Below, one piece after another: positions 15,538 to 23,360 of a DNA stretch of 29,226 nt. The notes under the pieces are model-generated. The model had not been told where the DNA came from. It did not search any database and saw only the letters and a list, made by a program, of their open reading frames with translations. This stretch comes from an uncultured Collinsella sp. (lineage in GTDB: Bacteria; Actinomycetota; Coriobacteriia; Coriobacteriales; Coriobacteriaceae), in contig CABUOA010000024.1 in the NCBI GenBank assembly GCA_902493145.1, positions 1-29,226 of the forward strand, written 5' to 3'. The translations under genes and the position numbers were made by a program. Within the stretch, counting starts at the first letter, position 1. Each line of letters starts with the position of its first letter.

Positions 15538-16840
15538 AGGCCAGATGGTCTTGGATGAGGTCGCAGATGGCTCGGGCGTCGTTGATGTTGATGGCTCGGG
15601 TCGCAAAGCCGGCGTCGAAGGCCTGACGCGCCAGGGCTTCGTTGCAGGCAAGGGCCAGCGTGTGACCGTCGACCAGGTCGAGCGAGCTCTTGCCGCGCAG
15701 ACGGTCGACACCGGAGCGCGCGACGACGATGTTGTCGAAGCCCTCGGTCTTGTAGCCCTCGATGATCACCACGTCGACATCGTTGTAGCGCGACAGCAGC
15801 TCGCGCGCGGGCATCTCGTCCTCCTCGCGCGTGTCGGCGTACTCCGCCCAGCGCGTGGCGCAAATGAGCCCCACGTGCTTGGAGCCAGCCTGGTGATGGC
15901 GCCACGTATCCTTAGCGGGAACATCGATATCAAAGCCATGGTGTCCATGATGCTTGAGCGAACCCACACGCAGGCCGCGGCGCGTGAGCTCGGCGATGAC
16001 CTTCTCGACGAGCGTGGTCTTGCCCGAGTTTTGGTAGCCGATAAACGCGATCGCGGGGACAGCCGGAGCGGGAGCTGCGGGCGCGATGGCGGCAGGTGCG
16101 CTTGCGGGTGCGTCGCCCGCGGCTCCCACGGCCTCAACAGCAGCGGCCTGACGCTCTGCGCGGTCCCACACACCCGAGCGGCCACCCTCCTTGTGCAGCA
16201 GGCGCACGTCGACGATCTCCATGCCGCGATCGACCGCCTTGCACATGTCATAGATCGTAAGGCACGCGGCACTCGCGCCGGTCAGAGCCTCCATCTCGAT
16301 ACCCGTCTTGCCCGTCACGCCGGCCGTAACCAGTACGTGAAAGCCAACCTGCCCGTCCGCGCGCGCCGGCGCCCAGCCCTCGGGCACGTCCTCGGCCGGC
16401 GTCCCAGCCGGAGCGATGGGCGCAATGTCGCACTTGCTCTTGGTAATGAGCAGCGGATGGCACATGGGGATGATGTCGCTCGTGCGCTTGATGGCCATGA
16501 TGCCCGCCACGCGCGCGCAGGCAAGCACGTCGCCCTTTTTGGCACGGTCCTGCAGCACCATGGCCTGCGTCTCGGGATGCATGAGGATGGTGCCCTCGGC
16601 GATGGCGATGCGATGGGTCTCGGCCTTGTCGGACACATCGACCATGCGTACCTCGCCCTTGGCGTCCACGTGCGTCAGCTCGTCGCGACGGGCGTCACGG
16701 GTGGGCTCGGTGGCAGCGCTGGCAGTCGGTTGCACGGACGCGTCGGCGCTGCCAGCATTCGCCGCAGCCGTGACTTTGTGGGCAGACATCGCGGCCCTGC
16801 GAGCGGCCTTGGTGGCATCGGCGTACCTGCTCTTGGCCAT
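15536..16840 (-). CDS. MoaC-MobB fusion for molybdenum cofactor synthesis
   Basis: One 434-residue protein joins two enzymes. Residues 53-222 are MoaC (cyclic pyranopterin monophosphate synthase), which finishes the MoaA-initiated step from GTP: GEVRMVDVSDK, MCHPLLITK (His128), KTGIEMEAL and YDMCKA (Asp198, Lys201) are conserved. Residues 231-262 are an Ala/Pro linker. Residues 263-434 are MobB, a GTP-binding factor of guanine-dinucleotide cofactor formation, with P-loop GYQNSGKT (268-275) and VVIIEGYK. The first 50 residues are a basic, alanine-rich extension. The ATG at 16838-16840 has GGAGG 8 nt upstream, lying in the last codons of moaA; four bases separate the two genes. The stop lies in the family C hairpin. 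Confidence 0.93.
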   Translation of the reverse strand: MAKSRYADATKAARRAAMSAHKVTAAANAGSADASVQPTASAATEPTRDARRDELTHVDAKGEVRMVDVSDKAETHRIAIAEGTILMHPETQAMVLQDRAKKGDVLACARVAGIMAIKRTSDIIPMCHPLLITKSKCDIAPIAPAGTPAEDVPEGWAPARADGQVGFHVLVTAGVTGKTGIEMEALTGASAACLTIYDMCKAVDRGMEIVDVRLLHKEGGRSGVWDRAERQAAAVEAVGAAGDAPASAPAAIAPAAPAPAVPAIAFIGYQNSGKTTLVEKVIAELTRRGLRVGSLKHHGHHGFDIDVPAKDTWRHHQAGSKHVGLICATRWAEYADTREEDEMPARELLSRYNDVDVVIIEGYKTEGFDNIVVARSGVDRLRGKSSLDLVDGHTLALACNEALARQAFDAGFATRAININDARAICDLIQDHLA

Positions 16841-16844
16841 ATGA

Positions 16845-17900
16845 TCATCCTCCGATTTGGGACATAAATCGTTGCGTGCCCTCAATTATCGCGTGTTCCT
16901 GCGGTTTGTGGGCCACGGCATCGCGCCAAATCGAAAGTACCTGCATATCATCACCACGGCGCAGCGCTTCACGCACCGAATACTCGGCATCGCTGAACAG
17001 GCACGGACGCACGTTGCCGTCTGCCGTCAGGCGCAGACGGTTGCAATTCGCGCAAAAATGGTTGGACATGGCGCTGATGAAGCCGACCGTTCCCGCCGCG
17101 CCCGGAAAGCGCCAATAGCGCGCAGGGCCCGCGCCGGCAGGAGCGTCGTTGATGTCGAGCGGCTCAAGCTCGCCCAGACCAACCGCGACGGCCCCGGCAT
17201 TGATGCGCGCCCGCAGCTCGTCGCTCGGCACGGTGTCGCTCGCATCCCACAGCGCCGGATTGAGCGCAGGCGCATGCGGGTCCACAGCGCAATGCGAGCT
17301 CGTGCGCTCGTCGCCGATGGGCATATATTCGATAAAGCGCAGGTGAATGGGGCGGTCGAGCGCGAGCCGCGCGAGGGCCGCCACATCTTGATTGAGCCGG
17401 CGCACCACAACGCAGTTGACCTTAACGGGCTCAAAGCCCCAAGTCAGCGCCGCGTCGATGCCAGACATGGTCTGCTCGAGTCGACCCAGGCGTGTGATCT
17501 TTCCAAAGAGCGTAGGGTCGAGCGTGTCGAGCGAGATGTTGACGCGGTTAAGCCCGGCATCTTTGAGCTGCGGTGCCAGCTTGGGCAGCAGGGCTCCGTT
17601 GGTGGTGAGCGAGATGTCCTCGATCTGCGGAATCGCGCGGATGTCGCGAATGAGCGGAATGATACGGCGGCTGACCAGCGGCTCGCCGCCCGTCAGGCGT
17701 ACGCGGCGAATGCCCTCCCCCGCCACCAAGCGCACAAAGCGGGCGATTTCCTCGGCACTGAGCAGCTCGTCGTGCGCGCGGGGCGCCACGCCATCGGCCG
17801 GCATGCAGTAAATGCAGCGGAAATTGCACTTGTCGGTAACGGCAATGCGCAGGTAGTTGATATCGCGGCCAAAACCGTCATGTTGCACGTGCCCGTCCAC
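16845..17900 (-). CDS. moaA: GTP 3',8-cyclase (radical SAM), MoaA
   Basis: MoaA converts GTP to 3',8-cyclo-GTP, the first step of molybdopterin synthesis, using two iron-sulfur clusters in the cytoplasm. The radical-SAM motif is CNFRCIYC (Cys25, 29, 32). The C-terminal cluster is held by Cys283, Cys286 and Cys300 in CANCNRLRLTADGNVRPC, and the protein ends with the conserved Gly-Gly (QIGG) needed for catalysis. RLTGGEPLVSR and SLTTNGALL are also typical. The length of 351 residues is a little above the usual 325-340, through a variable part near residues 200-255. The start is GTG (17898-17900) with GGGGAGG about 6 nt upstream. It forms an operon with the moaC-mobB fusion. Confidence 0.96.
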   Translation of the reverse strand: MDGHVQHDGFGRDINYLRIAVTDKCNFRCIYCMPADGVAPRAHDELLSAEEIARFVRLVAGEGIRRVRLTGGEPLVSRRIIPLIRDIRAIPQIEDISLTTNGALLPKLAPQLKDAGLNRVNISLDTLDPTLFGKITRLGRLEQTMSGIDAALTWGFEPVKVNCVVVRRLNQDVAALARLALDRPIHLRFIEYMPIGDERTSSHCAVDPHAPALNPALWDASDTVPSDELRARINAGAVAVGLGELEPLDINDAPAGAGPARYWRFPGAAGTVGFISAMSNHFCANCNRLRLTADGNVRPCLFSDAEYSVREALRRGDDMQVLSIWRDAVAHKPQEHAIIEGTQRFMSQIGG

Positions 17901-17940
17901 GCAGCCCTCCCCTCACGCGGTGTTTTATTCTTCGGAAAAC

Positions 17941-17946
17941 ATAATA
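17941..17946 (-). promoter_or_regulatory. Candidate -10 element for moaA operon
   Basis: TATTAT on the minus strand lies about 40 nt upstream of the moaA GTG. No clear -35 is seen at the expected distance. I looked for a molybdenum-cofactor riboswitch in 17901-18034 and do not see one; the likely leader is too short. Confidence 0.3.
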
Positions 17947-18034
17947 CCCCACGCGAGAATCATGCCGACACCCGTACGACAGGACAGGTCGCTTCGAGCA
18001 AGACCGGCTTTCCAAGCCCATCCTCAGCATACAG

Positions 18035-18094
18035 ACCATCACAACATTCGATGCTTTTCCCGATTTTGGAAAAAACGTCGAATGTTGTGATGGT
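18035..18094. repeat. Family A palindrome, copy 3
   Basis: The 17-bp arms are perfect at 18035-18051 and 18078-18094. The centre TGCTTTTCCCGATTTTGG differs from copies 1 and 2 but closely matches copy 4. It lies 40 nt after the stop of the nuclease-like gene. Confidence 0.93.
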
Positions 18095-18134
18095 TTGCCT
18101 GCCCGCAGCGCCCCGTAGAAGGACCAAAGCGCCC

Positions 18135-19172
18135 CTAGAGGTCGCCGTCCCAGTGCCGAATCACGAATTCTCGCAGGTCGTTCTGCCGCTTTTGGAACGC
18201 TTCGCTTCGGTCGCACTTAAGGCCCATAGCGAGCGCGATGGCGTTCATCGCCCGGTGCAATTGCAGCTGGTGGGCAAACTGAGTCCCGGTGAGGACGATC
18301 ATCCTAAAGCCCAGCGCGCTCAGCACGGTCATACGCTCCGCGTCCGACGCGCTGCGCTGTTTATCAAGATGGTCCGAGCCGTTGTATTCAATCCCCGTAC
18401 CACTCGCAGGCGCATATACGTCGATCTCGAAATACCCGGCCTTAGCGAGATACTTGAACTCGCTGGGAACATCGACCCGATGGTTGAGCTCGATCTTGGC
18501 GTATCCCAGCCCTCCCTGGGAACGTTTTGCTACGACCATGATTGCGGTGGCCGTCTCCATGGGCGACCGCGCGCCATCGTGCACGCGCTTGAGCACGGCG
18601 GCCGCGCGTATAGCCCCCTGACGAGATCGGTTCTCATTGCAATAGGCAATCAAGTCGGCAACGGTATACCTCTGCCCCATCTCGATATAATCGCCTGTCG
18701 ACAGATGATTCAAATGGTACCGGGCACAGATTTCATAGCCATATTCCAGCTGCTCGGGTTCGCTCATCCACGAACCCGCTTGGACAAAACACATGGCCTC
18801 ATCAACCACCAGAAGGCCCTCTGCCACCTCGATAAGATGGCCTGGAGGTACCGGCGCTCCAAACACGTGGCACCTAAATCCAGCCGGCGTCGAGCGCTCA
18901 AAATCGAAGTTGACGAGCGTATCGATACGATCGAGCTCTTCTCGTGGAATACCAAGCGAAACCAGATAGTCGGTAACGATCCCGACTGCCGTTGAAGCCC
19001 TCAGCCCCTTGGCATCGAGTCCCAATTTGGGCAGGCTCGCGGTCGGCTCCGCCTCGTTAGCAGGCGAGTCCTCATCGTATAGGCTGCTTGCTCGCGAGAG
19101 CGGCTCGGACGGGCGCGCCACGTTGTGGTACAGCCAGGCAGTCTTATGGGACAGGACGATCGGCAGGTCCAT
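18135..19172 (-). CDS. Unrecognised protein with a DUF559/Vsr-like nuclease signature
   Basis: I do not recognise this 345-residue protein as a named family. No signal peptide or membrane helix is seen. The N-terminus (MDLPIVLSHKTAWLYHNVAR) is followed by a mixed middle part. Residues 246-295 carry a pattern like the small PD-(D/E)XK-fold nuclease domains of the DUF559 and Vsr kind: an aspartate in YFEIDVY (Asp251), GIEYNGSDHL (Glu262, His268), then DAERMTVLSALGFRMIVLTG. The catalytic role is an inference from this pattern only. The ATG at 19172 has GGAGG four bases upstream. It stands alone between two family A palindromes (18035 and 19274). A regulator or toxin-like role is possible. Confidence 0.75.
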   Translation of the reverse strand: MDLPIVLSHKTAWLYHNVARPSEPLSRASSLYDEDSPANEAEPTASLPKLGLDAKGLRASTAVGIVTDYLVSLGIPREELDRIDTLVNFDFERSTPAGFRCHVFGAPVPPGHLIEVAEGLLVVDEAMCFVQAGSWMSEPEQLEYGYEICARYHLNHLSTGDYIEMGQRYTVADLIAYCNENRSRQGAIRAAAVLKRVHDGARSPMETATAIMVVAKRSQGGLGYAKIELNHRVDVPSEFKYLAKAGYFEIDVYAPASGTGIEYNGSDHLDKQRSASDAERMTVLSALGFRMIVLTGTQFAHQLQLHRAMNAIALAMGLKCDRSEAFQKRQNDLREFVIRHWDGDL

Positions 19173-19273
19173 GAGCCCTCCAATGGAGTCGGATAACCAA
19201 CCTTATTCCCCTGCCCACGGGTCCGCACGCCTTCGTGCGCAAGAAAGCGATTCCACCCGATCGAGTGGTAGAA

Positions 19274-19338
19274 AAACCATCACAACATTCGATGCTTTTC
19301 CCGTTTTTGGCAAAAAACTTCGAATGTTGTGATGGTTT
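19274..19338. repeat. Family A palindrome, copy 4
   Basis: The 17-bp perfect core arms at 19276-19292 and 19320-19336 extend by two A/T pairs to 19274/19338. The centre TGCTTTTCCCGTTTTTGG resembles copy 3. It lies 49 nt after the stop of the ABC exporter operon and about 100 bp upstream of the nuclease-like gene. Confidence 0.93.
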
Positions 19339-19387
19339 GAGGCGAGGTGAGGAGCATAGAGGGGCCAAAGCATCGTGCTCGAACGGG

Positions 19388-21286
19388 TTAATCCAACTCT
19401 TTTAAGCCATGCGCCAGCTGCCAGTACTCACCGTGCTGGGCGAGCAGCTCTTCGTGCGTGCCGCGCTCGATGATGCGGCCGTGTTCGAGGACCATGATGG
19501 CGTCGGCGTCGCGGACGGTGGACAGGCGGTGCGCGATCATAAACGTGGTGCGGCCACGCATGATGCGGTCCATGCCGCGCTCGATGAGCTTTTCGGTGCG
19601 CGTGTCGATAGAGCTCGTGGCCTCGTCCAGGATGAGCACCGGCGGGTCGGCGACGGCCACGCGCGCGATGGCGAGCAGCTGACGCTGACCCTGCGACAGG
19701 TTGGCGCCGTCGGCCGTGACCGGCGTGTCGTAGCCTCTAGGCAGGCGGCGGATAAACGAGTCGGCGCAGGCTGCCTCGGCAGCGGCGCGCACCTCCTCGT
19801 CGGTCGCGTCGAGCTTGCCAAAGCGGATGTTCTGCGCAATGGTGCCGCTAAACAGGTGCGTGTCCTGCAGCACAATGCCGAGCGACCCGCGCAGGCTGGC
19901 CTTGGCAATGTGCTTGACGTCGATGCCGTCGTACGTGATCTCGCCGTCATCGACCTCGTAGAAGCGGTTGATGAGGTTGGTGATGGTCGTCTTACCGGCG
20001 CCTGTGGAGCCCACAAACGCGATCTTTTGCCCCGGCTTGGCAAACAGGTTGAGATCCGTGAGCACACGGGTGCCTGGCACGTAGGAAAAGTCCACGGCAT
20101 GGAAGCGCACGTCGCCGGCAAGTGGGACCAAGCCGCACGTGAGCTCGGTGCCGTCGGCAGCCACCGCACGGCCCGACTCATCAACGGCAGCCACATCATG
20201 CAGGTGCCCGTACGCGCCCACGCCCTGGCCCTCGGGAATCTTCCATGCCCACGCGGCGTCGCCCGTCTGCACCAGCTCCACGCAGCCCTCGTCCACCTCG
20301 GGCTCAAGATCCATGGCGGCAAACAGGCGCTCGGCACCGGCCAGCGCGTTGAGCAAAAAGTTGCCCAGCTGCGTAAACTGGTTGATGGGCATGGCGGCCT
20401 GGCGTACAAAGACCAGGTAACTTGCAAGCGCGCCCACGTCGGCGAGCCCCTTGATGCAGAGCATGCCGCCCGCCACGGCGACGATGGCGTAGTTGGCATA
20501 GCCGATCACCACGGTCATGGGCACCATCGAGTTGGCGTAGGCCTGCGCGGCACCACCGGTGCGGCGCAGCTCTTGGTTACGCACGTCAAAACCAGCCACG
20601 TTGGCCTGCTCGTGATTAAAGACCTTGATGACCTTTTGGCCCGAGACCATCTCCTCGACGTATCCGTCCAAATCGCCCAGCGACGCCTGTTGGGCAGCAA
20701 AAAAGCGCTTGGAACGCATGCCCGAGTAGCGCGCATACAGCACAATGGCCACGTCGCACACGAGTGTGATAATCGTGAGCTGCCAGTTGAGGATGATGAG
20801 CATGGCCGTGGTGCCGACCACCTGGATGCTCGCCTGAATCACGTTGGCAAAGCTGTTGTTGAGCGCCTCGGAGACGGTGTCGACGTCGTTGGTAAAGAAG
20901 CTCATGATGTCACCCGAGCGCGTGCTGTCGAAGTAGCTCAGCGGCAGCATCTGGATGTGCGCGAACAGGTCGCGGCGAATATCGGACACCACGCGTTGGG
21001 CCGCACGCACCATGATCTGTGAGTAGCCCAGGGCCGAGAGCACGCCCGCAGCGTAGATGACAGCGGTAAAGATAACCTGCCTAGCGAGCAGTTCCTCGCC
21101 GCCCGTTGCCAAACCGTTGACGATGGGGCGCACCATGTAGGTACCGGCAAGGCTTGCGATGGCGGCGACGGAGGCGAGCACGCCCACCGCGAGCAACGAG
21201 AACTTGGCGTGACCCATGTAGGAGAGCAAGCGGCGGAGCGTCTGCGTCAGATTGGCGGGGCGGGCCTGAGCGGATGTCTTAGGCAT
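19388..21286 (-). CDS. ABC exporter half-transporter with catalytic ATP site
   Basis: This is the second half of a heterodimeric type IV ABC exporter (MdlAB/TM287-288 kind) that moves drugs, lipids or peptides out of the cell. Of its 632 residues, the six-helix membrane domain covers about 20-325, and the nucleotide-binding domain about 390-625: Walker A GSTGAGKT (426-433), Q-loop, signature LSQGQ (530-534), Walker B VLILDE with Glu555, and H-loop His586. A stretch of about 60 residues (330-390) between the domains is unusual. The open frame is longer, but the ATG at 21284-21286 has GGAGG 8 nt upstream and overlaps the previous gene as ATGCCTAA. It works with the product of the gene at 21279-23099. 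Confidence 0.93.
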   Translation of the reverse strand: MPKTSAQARPANLTQTLRRLLSYMGHAKFSLLAVGVLASVAAIASLAGTYMVRPIVNGLATGGEELLARQVIFTAVIYAAGVLSALGYSQIMVRAAQRVVSDIRRDLFAHIQMLPLSYFDSTRSGDIMSFFTNDVDTVSEALNNSFANVIQASIQVVGTTAMLIILNWQLTIITLVCDVAIVLYARYSGMRSKRFFAAQQASLGDLDGYVEEMVSGQKVIKVFNHEQANVAGFDVRNQELRRTGGAAQAYANSMVPMTVVIGYANYAIVAVAGGMLCIKGLADVGALASYLVFVRQAAMPINQFTQLGNFLLNALAGAERLFAAMDLEPEVDEGCVELVQTGDAAWAWKIPEGQGVGAYGHLHDVAAVDESGRAVAADGTELTCGLVPLAGDVRFHAVDFSYVPGTRVLTDLNLFAKPGQKIAFVGSTGAGKTTITNLINRFYEVDDGEITYDGIDVKHIAKASLRGSLGIVLQDTHLFSGTIAQNIRFGKLDATDEEVRAAAEAACADSFIRRLPRGYDTPVTADGANLSQGQRQLLAIARVAVADPPVLILDEATSSIDTRTEKLIERGMDRIMRGRTTFMIAHRLSTVRDADAIMVLEHGRIIERGTHEELLAQHGEYWQLAHGLKELD

Positions 21287-23099
21287 GTTGCTCGCCTCCT
21301 TCCGTGGCTTGAATTGATCCGCTGGAACCAGAGGAAGACGGGGCATCTGCGCCTTCGGCGATGCCCGCATCCCCCGCAAACTCCATCTGCGAGGCGTAAA
21401 TCTCCTGATAAATGGCATCGCCCGCCAGCAGTTCCTCGTGCGTGCCCACGCCGTGGACACGACCGTCGTCCAACACCACAATGCAATCGGCATCCATGAC
21501 GCTCGCAATGCGCTGCGCAATGACAATCACCGTCGTGTTGGGAATCTGAGCGATATGCTCGCGGATCTTGGCGTCGGTCGCCATATCGACCGCGCTGGTC
21601 GAATCGTCAAAGATGAGCACACGCGGATGCTTGAGCAATGTACGCGCGATGCACAGGCGCTGCTTCTGCCCGCCCGAGACACCGGCACCGCCCTGGCCCA
21701 GATAGCCGTCCAGCCCGCCGATGCGATCGAGGAACTCATCCACGCACGCCGCGCGGCAAGCCGCGAGGAGCTCATTGTCCGACGCCTGTGGATTGCCCCA
21801 CTGCAGGTTCTCGCGCACGGTACCCGTAAACAGCACGTTCTTTTGCAGCACGATACCCACGGCGTCGCGCAGGGCAACCAGGTCGTAATCGCGCACATCG
21901 CGCCCGCCCACGAGTACGGCGCCTTCGGTGGCGTCGTACAGGCGCGCGATCAGCTGCACAAGCGAACTCTTGCCCGAGCCCGTGCCGCCGAGCACGCCCA
22001 CCGTGGAGCCTGCCTCAATGCAAAGGTCAATATGCTCGAGCACATCCTCGGCAGCATCCGCGCGGTACTTAAACGACACGTCGCGAAACTCGATGCTTCC
22101 GTCGGCCACCCCGTGCACGGCAGCGGCAGCGTCGGGCGCTTGGATAAGCGAACGCTCGTCGAGCACCCGCGAGATGCGCTCCACGCTGGCAAGTGCGCGG
22201 GTGAGCAGCAAAAACACGTTGGAGATCATCATGAGCGAGTTCATGATCAACAGCACATAGCTCATAAAGCCTGTGAGCGAGCCCACGCCGAGCTCGCCGG
22301 CAAGGATCATGCGACCGCCGATCCACAGAATGGAAAGCGCCGCCACGTACATCGACAGCTGAAACACCGGCAGGTTGAGCACGGCGTTGCCGAAGGTCTT
22401 CGTCGCCGTATGCGCGAGCTCGGTATTGACGGCGTCGAACTTGGCCTCCTCGTGCTCGGCACGCACGTACGCCTTGACGGCGCGCACGGCGGTGAGGTCC
22501 TCCTGCACCACACCGTTGAGATGGTCCATCGAGGTCTGCAGCTGGCGGTAGAGCGGACTGACGCGATAGGTGATAACGCCCAGCACGATCGCCAGCACCG
22601 GCAGGATGATCGCGAAAACGGTGGCGAGCGGACGCGACAGCACCAGCGCATAGACCAAGCCGACGATGAGCGTCACGGGACCGCGCACCATGGGGCGAAA
22701 GCCATTGCCGATGGCATTTTGGATGACGGTGATATCGGTAGTCATGCGGGTGACGAGCGAGCTGGCGTCGTAGTTATCCAGATTGCCAAAAGCGAGCGTC
22801 TGGATCTTGCGGTACTCCGCCTCGCGCAAGTTAGCGCCCAGCCCCGAGGCGACGCGAGCAGACGTGCGTGCATAGCCCAAGCCAAGTACCAGCGAACATG
22901 CGGCGCATACCAACATATACGTGCCCTGCAACAGCATGTAGTTGATGTCGCCAGCAGGCACGCCCACGTCGATGATATTTGCCATGATGACCGGAATAAA
23001 TAGCTCGAGCGCTGTCTCGGCCGTCACAAAGAACACGCCGAGCATGGCATCGCGACGGTATGCCCCCAGATAGGAAAACAAAATCTTGAGATTGCGCAC
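21279..23099 (-). CDS. ABC exporter half-transporter with degenerate ATP site
   Basis: This is the first half of the heterodimeric exporter, with 606 residues. The membrane domain covers about 15-305, and the nucleotide-binding domain has Walker A GGTGSGKS (371-378) and signature VSGGQ (474-478). Two catalytic positions are changed: the Walker B glutamate is Asp499 (LIFDD) and the H-loop histidine is Gln529 (VIAQR). Such changes mark the subunit with the non-hydrolysing site in pairs such as TM287/288 and LmrCD. The C-terminus ends in a Ser/Gly-rich tail. The start is GTG (23097-23099); its ribosome-binding site GGGGGA is rather far upstream, so the exact start is less certain. A strong promoter lies 40 nt upstream. 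Confidence 0.92.
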   Translation of the reverse strand: MRNLKILFSYLGAYRRDAMLGVFFVTAETALELFIPVIMANIIDVGVPAGDINYMLLQGTYMLVCAACSLVLGLGYARTSARVASGLGANLREAEYRKIQTLAFGNLDNYDASSLVTRMTTDITVIQNAIGNGFRPMVRGPVTLIVGLVYALVLSRPLATVFAIILPVLAIVLGVITYRVSPLYRQLQTSMDHLNGVVQEDLTAVRAVKAYVRAEHEEAKFDAVNTELAHTATKTFGNAVLNLPVFQLSMYVAALSILWIGGRMILAGELGVGSLTGFMSYVLLIMNSLMMISNVFLLLTRALASVERISRVLDERSLIQAPDAAAAVHGVADGSIEFRDVSFKYRADAAEDVLEHIDLCIEAGSTVGVLGGTGSGKSSLVQLIARLYDATEGAVLVGGRDVRDYDLVALRDAVGIVLQKNVLFTGTVRENLQWGNPQASDNELLAACRAACVDEFLDRIGGLDGYLGQGGAGVSGGQKQRLCIARTLLKHPRVLIFDDSTSAVDMATDAKIREHIAQIPNTTVIVIAQRIASVMDADCIVVLDDGRVHGVGTHEELLAGDAIYQEIYASQMEFAGDAGIAEGADAPSSSGSSGSIQATEGGEQHA

Positions 23100-23140
23100 G
23101 CAGGTTCATCCCCCATCAAACGTTGTTCGCAAACCCACGT

Positions 23141-23168
23141 ATTATGGCGCGCCGTGCGGCGGTGTCAA
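23141..23168 (-). promoter_or_regulatory. Strong sigma-A promoter of the ABC exporter operon
   Basis: On the minus strand a perfect TTGACA (23168-23163) and CATAAT (23146-23141) are 16 bases apart, giving a start near 23134 and a leader of about 35 nt. The spacer contains the palindrome GGCGCGCC, a possible operator. Confidence 0.7.
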
Positions 23169-23287
23169 GTGTTCCGAAATCGATTTCTGCAAGGCTAGTG
23201 CAGGCGCTAAGCTTGCAAGGTGCATCTCTGTATTCAATTGGAAATGAATGCGACCGCGACTTTTTCGCCCCGCCGCCAACACAAACC

Positions 23288-23318
23288 TTGACTCTACAAT
23301 CGGTGTAGGGTTTTCACT
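23288..23318 (+). promoter_or_regulatory. MerR-type promoter and operator of the MATE gene
   Basis: TTGACT (23288-23293) and TTCACT (23313-23318) are 19 bases apart, the over-long spacer typical of promoters controlled by MerR-family regulators. The spacer region carries the dyad ACTCTACA/TGTAGGGT (23291-23298 and 23304-23311, 7 of 8 positions paired) centred between the two boxes. No MerR-family gene is present in the window. Confidence 0.6.
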
Positions 23319-23360
23319 ACACTGGTACGTAAACGACCCAAGCCAGAAAGTGCCCCGACC

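Noticed and set aside
17901..18034. Molybdenum-cofactor riboswitch upstream of moaA
   Set aside because: No matching structure is seen, and the likely transcription start leaves a leader of only about 30 nt.
16857..18995. Plus-strand open frame of 712 codons across moaA and the nuclease-like gene
   Set aside because: It runs antisense through moaA, a family A palindrome and another gene, and its translation has no family motifs.
3932..19338. Family A and B repeats as a CRISPR array
   Set aside because: The copies are far apart, each after a different gene, without regular spacers, and no cas gene is present.
21287..21526. Upstream extension of the second ABC half-transporter by 80 codons
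   Set aside because: It lies inside the coding region of the other half-transporter; the ATG at 21286 has GGAGG and the usual stop/start overlap.
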